From: RGIG4074 sp964615285
GTDB lineage: Bacteria > Bacillota > Clostridia > Christensenellales > Borkfalkiaceae
Direction of reading: 5' to 3'
NCBI GenBank assembly: GCA_964615285.1
Contig: CAZTND010000027.1
Location: 1 to 19,379, forward strand
Length of the DNA stretch: 19,379 nt
Both the position numbers and the translations under genes were made by a program. Each line of letters opens with the position of its first letter. Position 1 is the first letter of the stretch. Under the pieces are notes generated by a model that ran no database searches, was not told the origin of the DNA, and worked only from the letters and a program-made list of their open reading frames with translations. Positions 1 to 6,008 of the stretch are shown here, piece by piece.

Positions 1-89
1 TTTCCGGCAGGGCGGCATGGTATTTCAAGGGATAAAACGAGCGGGGCATGCCCGGAATAAACGGTAAAACGAAAGATGTCCGGCGCTCT

Positions 90-434
90 TCAGCGATCAT
101 CGTTTTCAAAGCGGATGCGCTGCGGTTCGGCATATTCGGCGGGCTTTTTGCGCACCCGTTTTTTCTCTACCAGATAATAGACGGGCGCGGGGGTTTCCGG
201 CGGTCCTTGTTTTTTGGCTTCTGCGGGTTGCGGTTTTTGTTCGGGCTTTTTTTCGGCGGGCGTTTCGTCCGTCCTCTTCTTTTCCTCCTGTTTGTACAGG
301 AGGTATCCCTTGGAGGAGAGTTTGACGGCGTGCACGACGACAAAACTGAAGATGAGGAGGAAAAAGGAAGCGACGCCGCCCCACGCCTGCGTCGCGCTCA
401 GCAGATCGGCGGATAAAAAAAAGAATTCATTCAT
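90..434 (-). CDS. Small single-pass membrane protein, unknown function
   Basis: This 114-residue protein has a short N-terminal segment, one hydrophobic helix at about residues 19-38 (GGVASFFLLIFSFVVVHAV) and a long charged Pro/Lys/Glu-rich tail that ends in a basic Tyr-containing patch (PVYYLVEKKRVRKK, residues about 79-92). From memory, small Clostridia proteins with a VYY-[IV]-VEKK tail are common and uncharacterised. The helix and tail predict a membrane-anchored protein with the tail probably in the cytoplasm. I chose the ATG at 432-434 because the Met-Asn-Glu start sits just before the hydrophobic segment. No Shine-Dalgarno sequence is visible there, and an in-frame ATG 11 codons upstream is a possible alternative. 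It is divergent from the DeoC-like gene. No function is assigned. Confidence 0.7.
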   Translation of the reverse strand: MNEFFFLSADLLSATQAWGGVASFFLLIFSFVVVHAVKLSSKGYLLYKQEEKKRTDETPAEKKPEQKPQPAEAKKQGPPETPAPVYYLVEKKRVRKKPAEYAEPQRIRFENDDR

Positions 435-531
435 AGCACATATACTATACAATATTTGTACTGTCATAAAATAGGGGATTCGGGAATAAAAAGCCGTTTG
501 ATGGCAAAAAACAATTTTCAGGAGGGGTTTT

Positions 532-1281
532 ATGGAACAGCCGGAAAGCATTGCCATCCCGCCCGAAGAAGCGGCGGATTTTGAGGAATTCAAACGCAGG
601 AAAAAGGTGCTGGAACTTCGCGGCAGGCTGCGCGGGCTGGAACCCACGCTCCTCAGAAAGGACGCCTCCCTCTCGGAGATCCGCAGCCTGTGCGAGCAGG
701 CAAAGCGCCTTGCGTCCGCCTGCGTCAGCGTGCAGCCCGTCTATGTCAGGGTCTGCCGCTCGCTCCTCAAGGACAGCGGCGTGGCGGTGTGCGGCGTGGT
801 GGGCGGCAACAGCGAAAGCACCTTAAAGACCAAGCTCTACGAAGAAAAGACGCTGCTGCGCGCGGGGGCGGAAGAGCTGGAGTTCTTTCCCTCGGTCTCG
901 GCGGTCGTGAACGGAAATTATGCCTATTTCCGCCGCGAAGTCCGCAAGGTCGTGCGCCGCGCCCGCGGCCATGCCGTCAAGGTCGGGCTGGACGCCTACC
1001 TCTTGCCGCAGGATAAATTTTTGCGCGCCGCGCAGCTCGCGGCAGAGGCGGGGGCCAAATATCTCTGCGTGCGTGCCGAGGAGGACCTCGTCCTTCTCCT
1101 GCAGCAGAAACTTAAAAAGAAATGCGAGATCAAAGTCTGGGGCGTGGAGACCGCGGAATCCTTCCGCAGCATGCTCGCCCTCGGCTGCGCCCGCGTGGGC
1201 ACCGAACTGCCCGGCGAGATCGCCCGCGGCATCGAAGAGGAGGTGGGCGGCCTCTGCGTCCCCGTGCAGGCGGAGATCTGA
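532..1281 (+). CDS. DeoC-like TIM-barrel protein, probably catalytically inactive
   Basis: The 249-residue protein aligns by eye with deoxyribose-phosphate aldolase (DeoC) from residue 38: LEPTLLRKDAS matches the family's LDHTLLKPDAT, followed by SVQPVYV (VNPSYV), the GVAVCGVVGG strand, GAEELEFF (GADEIDMV), HAVKVGLDAYLL (VKVILETCLL) and GAKYLCVRA (GADFVKTST). The family's Schiff-base lysine (Lys167 in E. coli) is Cys179 here, the catalytic Asp102 position is Glu117, and the early Asp-His pair is Glu-Pro. Only the second active-site lysine (K201, IKVWG) is kept. Normal aldolase chemistry is therefore unlikely; it may be a binding or regulatory derivative. About 35 extra N-terminal residues are Glu/Lys rich. 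The ATG at 532 follows a good AGGAGG ribosome binding site. It ends 28 bases before the tetR promoter and looks monocistronic. The fold call is firm; the function is unknown. Confidence 0.75.
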   Translation: MEQPESIAIPPEEAADFEEFKRRKKVLELRGRLRGLEPTLLRKDASLSEIRSLCEQAKRLASACVSVQPVYVRVCRSLLKDSGVAVCGVVGGNSESTLKTKLYEEKTLLRAGAEELEFFPSVSAVVNGNYAYFRREVRKVVRRARGHAVKVGLDAYLLPQDKFLRAAQLAAEAGAKYLCVRAEEDLVLLLQQKLKKKCEIKVWGVETAESFRSMLALGCARVGTELPGEIARGIEEEVGGLCVPVQAEI

Positions 1282-1309
1282 ATATTTTCTTTTTTCCTCT
1301 TTCAAACGC

Positions 1310-1352
1310 TTGACAAGTATATCATAACGGCGTTATAATAATATCGTTATTA
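1310..1352 (+). promoter_or_regulatory. tetR promoter with nested inverted repeats
   Basis: A TTGACA box (1310-1315) and TATAAT box (1334-1339) are separated by 18 bases. The spacer and -10 carry the palindrome ATAACG-G-CGTTAT (1324-1336). It abuts a second inverted repeat, TAATAA-TATCG-TTATTA (1336-1352), just downstream. CGTTAT is also directly repeated 14 bases apart. Operators placed over a promoter like this are typical of TetR autorepression, so the downstream regulator probably binds here. Confidence 0.75.
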
Positions 1353-1367
1353 AAAGAGGGGGGTGCG

Positions 1368-1985
1368 ATGCGCAGAAAGGACGACCTGGCGGCGGAAAAA
1401 ATTCTGGAATGCGCCAAAGAAGAATTTCTGGAAAAGGGCTTTGCGGAGGCTTCCATCCGTGCGATCGCCGAAAAGGCGGGGTACACGACGGGTATGATAT
1501 ACAGCCGTTTTGCCGACAAGAGCGCCCTCTTCCGCGCGCTGGCGGAGGAGGGGGCCGGGCTGCTGTACGACTGCTTTTTGCAGGCGCAAAACGACTTTGC
1601 CGCCTTGCCGCCCGCCAGGCAGAAGGCGGAAATGCATTCCTATGTCGATGAAAAGGTCGACCGCATGGTGGACATCATCTACGAACACTTCGACGCGTTC
1701 AAACTGATCGTCTGCAAGAGCGCGGGTTCCGGATACGAGTATTATATCGATAAGATGATCGACATCGAAACGGAAAACACCGCCCGTTTTATCGGCGTGC
1801 TGCACGGTCTGGGCGTGCATACCGAAAATATCCGCGCCGACCTCAATCACATGCTCGCCAGCGCGCTCTTCAACGGCATGTTTGAAGCCGTCGCCCACGA
1901 CATGCCCAAAGAGGACGCCCGCGTCTACATCAAACAGCTGCAGATCTTTTTCAACGCCGGCTGGGACAAATTGCTGGGGCTTTGA
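1368..1985 (+). CDS. TetR/AcrR family transcriptional regulator
   Basis: The 205-residue protein has the usual TetR size. Its N-terminal helix-turn-helix covers about residues 10-60: KILECAKEEFLEKGF, then SIRAIAEKAGYTTGMIYSRF and the family's F-x-D-K-x-x-L-F motif (FADKSALFRAL). The C-terminal two thirds is a helical ligand-binding and dimerisation domain of unknown ligand. The ATG at 1368 follows a purine-rich GAGGGGGG site. It lies upstream of, and in the same direction as, a two-gene ABC transporter operon, so it most likely represses that transporter and itself, relieved by a small molecule. The family assignment is secure; target and ligand are inference from position. Confidence 0.9.
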   Translation: MRRKDDLAAEKILECAKEEFLEKGFAEASIRAIAEKAGYTTGMIYSRFADKSALFRALAEEGAGLLYDCFLQAQNDFAALPPARQKAEMHSYVDEKVDRMVDIIYEHFDAFKLIVCKSAGSGYEYYIDKMIDIETENTARFIGVLHGLGVHTENIRADLNHMLASALFNGMFEAVAHDMPKEDARVYIKQLQIFFNAGWDKLLGL

Positions 1986-1996
1986 TTTTTTTGCCG

Positions 1997-2020
1997 ATCG
2001 GTAAGCATATGCTAACCGAT
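1997..2020. promoter_or_regulatory. 24-bp palindrome, candidate operator 1
   Basis: A near-perfect palindrome begins 11 bases after the tetR stop. Its arms ATCGGT-A-AGCAT and ATGCT-A-ACCGAT pair except at one symmetric position. The 18-base core GGTAAGCATATGCTAACC matches 15 of 18 positions with a second site at 2157-2174. The spacing and symmetry suit a dimeric repressor. The half-site GGTTAGC/GCTAACC also resembles DtxR/IdeR-type metal boxes, but with a wider centre. A TTGATT at 1982-1987 could be the -35 of an ABC-operon promoter whose -10 lies inside the palindrome, but this is weak. Confidence 0.55.
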
Positions 2021-2156
2021 GAAAAGAAAAGGGGCATGTCCGGATGGGAGCCAAAAAAGAGACGCGTTTTGCCGCGCCGTATCGGGCGGGACGGGCGCTT
2101 TCCGCCGACGGGCGGAGAAGGCTGCGGAGAGAATAAAAATTATTTTTTTAACGGAG

Positions 2157-2174
2157 GGTTAGCTTATGCGAACC
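2157..2174. promoter_or_regulatory. 18-bp palindrome, candidate operator 2
   Basis: GGTTAGCTTATGCGAACC is an imperfect palindrome matching 15 of 18 bases with the core of the palindrome at 2000-2017; the centres are 157 bases apart. It lies between the ribosome binding site and the first codons of the 14-codon leader ORF, so a bound regulator or RNA structure here could affect that ORF. Two related sites in one 224-base spacer suggest cooperative or looping repression of the ABC operon. The binding protein could be the adjacent TetR or a metal regulator. Confidence 0.45.
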
Positions 2175-2210
2175 AAACATGAAAACAAGGACAAAAGGAG
2201 GGCTGCGTGA
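2166..2210 (+). CDS. Putative 14-residue leader peptide upstream of ABC operon
   Basis: An ATG at 2166 preceded by GGAGG with 9 bases spacing encodes MRTKHENKDKRRAA and stops at a TGA (2208-2210) whose last A is the first base of the ABC subunit ATG (TGATG overlap). The start signal is as good as those of real genes nearby, and the overlap would couple translation of the transporter to that of the leader. The peptide is very basic (Arg/Lys rich). A second ribosome binding site (AAGGAGG, about 2195-2201) serves the ABC start directly, so the leader is not strictly needed. Confidence 0.4.
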   Translation: MRTKHENKDKRRAA

Positions 2211-4000
2211 TGGCGGATGCGGTCAAGAAAAGGGGTAACCTTGCCGAACTGATGGATTATGCGGGGCGGCACAAATACCTTACATATGCTTCGTGGGTGC
2301 TTTCGGCGGCCAGCGCGCTGCTCGCGCTCGTGCCATTCCTCTGCATATGGCTGATTTTGCGCGAGGTGCTTGCCGTCGCCCCCGACTTTTCACGGGCGGA
2401 AGGCATCGTGACCAATGGTTGGATGGCGGTGCTCTTCGCCCTTCTCTCCATGGCGGTGTACTTCGGCGCGCTGATGTGTTCCCATCTCTCCGCCTTCCGC
2501 ATTGCGGGCAACATCCGCAAACGAACCATGCGGCACATCGCGCAGCTGCCGTTGGGGTTTGTCGGCGAGGCGGGCAGCGGCAGGGTGCGCCGCATCGTCA
2601 ACGAATCGAGCGCGGCGACCGAAACGTATCTTGCGCATCAATTGCCCGATTTTGCGGGGGCGATCGCCACGCCCCTCGGCATGCTGGTCATCCTCTTCTT
2701 TTTCGACTGGCGGCTGGGGCTTTTGAGCCTTGTGCCCGCGCTGGTCGCGTTCGGCATCATGGCGAAGATGACGGGCAGGGGGATGGCGGAAAAAATGAAA
2801 CAGTACCAGGGCGCGCTCGAGGACATGAACAACGAGGCGGTGGAATACGTCCGCGGCATTCCCGTCGTCAAGACCTTCGGGCAGACCGTCTTTTCCTTCC
2901 GGCGGTTCAAGGATTCCATCGACCGCTACAACACCTGGGTGCTCGCCTACACCAGACAGCTGCGCGCCCCCATGACGGTGTACGTCACGGTCATCAACAG
3001 CGTGTTCGCCCTCCTTGCGGCGGCGGGCATGGTGGCGTTTTCGGGGGGCACAGACGGGACGTTCGTGCTCAATCTGATCTTCTATATCCTATTCACGCCC
3101 GGCATTTCGGTCACGCTGACGAAGATCATGTTCATGAGCGAGAACGGCATGATCGTGTCCGACGCGTTGCAGCGCATCCATTCCATTCTCGACAGAGAAC
3201 CGCTGCCCGAACCGGCGGCGGGGACGGAAAAATTTCCGCACGACGGGTCCGTGGCGTTCGAGAACGTGACGTTCCGCTATGCGAATGCGGCGGAGGACGC
3301 GCTGAAGGGGGTGACTTTCCGCGTGCGTGCGGGGACGACGGCGGCGTTTGTCGGACCTTCGGGCGGCGGCAAAACGACGGTCGCCGGGCTCATCTCCCGT
3401 TTCTGGGACGTGCAGGGCGGCAGCGTGCTCGTGGGCGGCGTCAACGTGAAGGATATTCCCAAAGACGAGCTCATGCGCCGCGTGGCGTATGTCTTTCAGG
3501 ACAGCCGCCTCTTGAAGACGAGCATTCTGGAGAATGTGCGCCTCGCCCGCCCGCAGGCATCCGAAGCGGAGGTTCTGGAGGCGCTGCGCCGCGCGCAGTG
3601 CGGCGATATTATTGCAAAACTGCCGCAGGGAATCCATACCGTGATCGGGATCAAGGGGGTATACCTCTCGGGCGGGGAACAGCAGCGCGTCGCCGTCGCC
3701 CGCGCCATGCTGAAGGACGCGCCCGTCGTCGTGCTCGACGAAGCCACGGCGTTCGCCGACCCCGAAAACGAGGCGATGATGCAGAGGGCGTTCGAGGAAC
3801 TTGCCAAAGATAAGACGGTCATCATGATCGCGCATCGCCTGACCACCGTCCGGAACGCCGATACGATCTTTGTCCTGAAAGAGGGGCGGATCGAAGAGAG
3901 CGGCAGACACGACGAATTGGTCGGAAAGGGCGGGCTGTACGCCGCCATGTGGAACGATTACCGCACGTCCGTGCGCTGGAAAGTAGGAGGCAACGTATGA
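2210..4000 (+). CDS. ABC transporter half-subunit (TMD-NBD), heterodimer partner 1
   Basis: The 596-residue protein has an N-terminal six-helix type IV (ABC exporter fold) membrane domain to about residue 320 and a C-terminal ATPase. Walker A is GPSGGGKTT (about 382-390), the Q-loop is in YVFQDSRLL, the signature is LSGGEQQR (about 486-493), Walker B is VVVLDEAT (about 506-513) with the catalytic Glu, and the H-loop is IAHR. The stretch after Walker B (AFADPENE) and the C-terminal YRTSVRWKVG recall the YbtP/IrtA-like siderophore transporter subfamily as I remember it, so the substrate may be a metal chelate, but a drug or peptide exporter is possible. The ATG at 2210 is preferred over the GTG one codon earlier. 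It overlaps the second subunit by ATGA, implying a 1:1 heterodimer under TetR or metal control. Confidence 0.88.
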   Translation: MADAVKKRGNLAELMDYAGRHKYLTYASWVLSAASALLALVPFLCIWLILREVLAVAPDFSRAEGIVTNGWMAVLFALLSMAVYFGALMCSHLSAFRIAGNIRKRTMRHIAQLPLGFVGEAGSGRVRRIVNESSAATETYLAHQLPDFAGAIATPLGMLVILFFFDWRLGLLSLVPALVAFGIMAKMTGRGMAEKMKQYQGALEDMNNEAVEYVRGIPVVKTFGQTVFSFRRFKDSIDRYNTWVLAYTRQLRAPMTVYVTVINSVFALLAAAGMVAFSGGTDGTFVLNLIFYILFTPGISVTLTKIMFMSENGMIVSDALQRIHSILDREPLPEPAAGTEKFPHDGSVAFENVTFRYANAAEDALKGVTFRVRAGTTAAFVGPSGGGKTTVAGLISRFWDVQGGSVLVGGVNVKDIPKDELMRRVAYVFQDSRLLKTSILENVRLARPQASEAEVLEALRRAQCGDIIAKLPQGIHTVIGIKGVYLSGGEQQRVAVARAMLKDAPVVVLDEATAFADPENEAMMQRAFEELAKDKTVIMIAHRLTTVRNADTIFVLKEGRIEESGRHDELVGKGGLYAAMWNDYRTSVRWKVGGNV

Positions 4001-5742
4001 TCGAAAAAATCATGAAACGGTACGCCCTGTCAAGGCAGGGCGCGAAAGATCTCATCCGGGCGACCGTCGCCTGCGCGGTGTCCAATCTCGTGCTCATGCT
4101 CCCCGTGTGGCTGCTTTTCGTCCTGACGGACGATCTGTTGAAGGGGGACATACCCGCCCTGCACTATTGGATCTTCGGCGTCGGCATCGCCGTCATTCTC
4201 GCACTGATCGCAGTCACTTATTTCTGGCAGTACAACGCCACCTATTTTGCGACCTACAAGGAGAGCGCCGTGCGGCGGGTCAGCCTGGCGGAAAAGCTCC
4301 GCAAACTTCCGCTCTCCTTCTTCGGACAAAAGGATCTGTCCGACCTGACCAACACGCTCATGGGGGACTGCGCCACGCTGGAAACGGCGTTTTCCCATTG
4401 GATCCCCGAACTGTTCGGCGCAATGATCTCCACCTGTCTCGTCGCCGCGGGGCTGTTCTGTTTCGACTGGCGCATGGCGCTGGCGGCGCTGTGGGTGCTC
4501 CCCGTCGCCCTCGCCGTCGTATTTTTCTCCAAAAAAGTGCAGAATTATTTCAAGCGCCGGCAGACCGAGGCGTCGCTGGCGGTGGCGGACGGCATACAGG
4601 AGGGCATCGAAGCGGTGCGCGATCTCCGTTCCAACAACGCCGAAGGGCAGTACATGGCGGGGCTGGATGAAAAGATAGACCGCGCCGAAAGCAGAATGAT
4701 CAAGAGCGAGCTGGGCATGGCGCTCTTTGTGATGCCGGCGGGCATGCTTCTGAAGTTCGGCATTGCCACGGTCGCGCTCGTCGGGGGCATACTGCTCGTG
4801 CAGAACGAGCTATCGCTCATGACTTTCTTCATGTACCTGCTCGCCGTGTCCCGGCTCTACGATCCGCTCAACTCCGCGTTGCAGAATCTCGCCGCCGTCC
4901 TATCCACGCAGATCAATGTGGACAGAATGCGCGAGATAGAGGAGTGTCCCGTGCAGCCCGGCAAAGACGATCTGAAAACAGCGGGATATGACATCGTATT
5001 CGATCGTGTCGGTTTTTCGTACAACGACGGCGAAACGGTTCTGCAGGACGTGTCCTTCACGGCAAAGCAGGGGGAAGTCACCGCGCTCATCGGCCCTTCG
5101 GGCGGCGGCAAATCGACGGCGGCAAAGCTCGCCGCGCGCTTCTGGGACGCCGACAAGGGCACCATCACGCTGGGCGGCACGGACGTCAAGACCGTCGATC
5201 CCGAAAAACTGCTCTCCGCCTATTCCATCGTGTTCCAGGACGTCACCCTCTTCAATAACACGGTCATGGAGAACATCCGCCTCGGCAGGCGGGGCGCGAC
5301 GGACGAAGAGGTGCTGCGCGCCGCGCGGGAGGCGCAGTGCGACGAGTTCGTGCAAAAACTGCCCGACGGATACCATACATACATCGGCGAAAACGGATCC
5401 ATGCTCTCGGGCGGCGAACGCCAGCGCATCTCCATCGCCCGCGCTCTCCTGAAAGACGCGCCCGTCATTCTGCTCGACGAGGCGACGGCGTCCCTCGACG
5501 CCGAGAACGAGACCAGGGTGCAGGAGGCCGTTTCGCGGCTGGTGAAGGACAAAACGGTGCTCATCATCGCGCACCGCATGCGCACGGTGGAAGGCGCGGA
5601 CAAATTGGTTTTGTTGAAGGACGGCGTCGTCGCCGAGCAGGGTTCGCCCGCGGCGCTGAAAGAAAAGGGCGGGTTGTACGCCCGCATGGCGGCGTTGCAG
5701 GAACAGAGCGGGGAATGGAACCTCCGCGGGGCGCGGCAGTAA
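3997..5742 (+). CDS. ABC transporter half-subunit (TMD-NBD), heterodimer partner 2
   Basis: The 581-residue protein starts at ATG 3997, six bases after AGGAGG and overlapping the stop of the first subunit by ATGA; an earlier in-frame GTG at 3949 would add 16 residues and lacks such a site. It has an N-terminal membrane domain with about six helices and a C-terminal ATPase: Walker A GPSGGGKST (about 366-374), Q-loop IVFQDVTLF, signature LSGGERQR (about 470-477), Walker B VILLDEAT (about 488-495) and H-loop IAHR. Both subunits keep the catalytic Glu and a full signature, so neither ATP site looks degenerate. It should pair with the upstream protein as an IrtAB/YbtPQ-like or exporter heterodimer in the inner membrane. 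A hairpin follows the stop by about 42 bases. Confidence 0.88.
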   Translation: MIEKIMKRYALSRQGAKDLIRATVACAVSNLVLMLPVWLLFVLTDDLLKGDIPALHYWIFGVGIAVILALIAVTYFWQYNATYFATYKESAVRRVSLAEKLRKLPLSFFGQKDLSDLTNTLMGDCATLETAFSHWIPELFGAMISTCLVAAGLFCFDWRMALAALWVLPVALAVVFFSKKVQNYFKRRQTEASLAVADGIQEGIEAVRDLRSNNAEGQYMAGLDEKIDRAESRMIKSELGMALFVMPAGMLLKFGIATVALVGGILLVQNELSLMTFFMYLLAVSRLYDPLNSALQNLAAVLSTQINVDRMREIEECPVQPGKDDLKTAGYDIVFDRVGFSYNDGETVLQDVSFTAKQGEVTALIGPSGGGKSTAAKLAARFWDADKGTITLGGTDVKTVDPEKLLSAYSIVFQDVTLFNNTVMENIRLGRRGATDEEVLRAAREAQCDEFVQKLPDGYHTYIGENGSMLSGGERQRISIARALLKDAPVILLDEATASLDAENETRVQEAVSRLVKDKTVLIIAHRMRTVEGADKLVLLKDGVVAEQGSPAALKEKGGLYARMAALQEQSGEWNLRGARQ

Positions 5743-5784
5743 ACGCATTCTCGATTTCAATGTTTCACACATATCCGTTTTGGG

Positions 5785-5812
5785 GAGCGGCGCCCGCAGA
5801 GGGGCACCGCTC
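5785..5812 (+). terminator. GC-rich hairpin after the ABC operon
   Basis: GAGCGG-C-GCCC (5785-5795) pairs with GGGC-A-CCGCTC (5802-5812): a 6+4 bp stem with one mismatch and a six-base loop, 42 bases after the transporter stop. No T-run follows, so it is not a textbook intrinsic terminator; it could instead protect the 3' end of the mRNA. The rest of 5743-5911 shows nothing I can name. Confidence 0.4.
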
Positions 5813-5911
5813 TTCGGCCCGTGAAGCTCGAAAATTTCCGGCGGAAGGCAGGTTTGTCCTTCGGCGCCCGGTGGGCAGGCAAAAGAATATCGGCAAAAGC
5901 TCCGATTTTAA

Positions 5912-5940
5912 TTGACTTATTCGGCAAAATAGGGTATTCT
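5912..5940 (+). promoter_or_regulatory. aspS-gatCAB operon promoter
   Basis: TTGACT (5912-5917) and TATTCT (5935-5940) are separated by 17 bases, a good sigma-A promoter. Transcription from it would give a leader of about 60 bases containing an 11-bp hairpin (AAAAGGGGGTG, loop TGGCG, CACCCTCTTTT, one G-U pair) at about 5961-5987, just before the AAGGAG site of aspS. The hairpin may modulate translation; it is not a T-box. Confidence 0.7.
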
Positions 5941-6008
5941 ATTATATGGAAAATTTTACAAAAAGGGGGTGTGGCGCACCCTCTTTTCAAAAGGAGCAAA
6001 TCAAAACT

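Noticed and set aside
44..53. GGGCATGCCC as a terminator for the minus-strand membrane protein
   Set aside because: A ten-base palindrome without a loop can form only about a three-base stem, and no clear T-run follows.
1982..2182. 66-codon open frame between tetR and the ABC operon
   Set aside because: It begins at a TTG overlapping the tetR stop with no ribosome binding site, crosses both palindromes and looks like random translation.
5961..5987. Hairpin with GGGTG and CACCC before aspS suggesting a T-box riboswitch
   Set aside because: The promoter is only about 20 bases upstream, too short for stem I and the specifier loop, and the T-box core AGGGTGGNACCGCG is not present.
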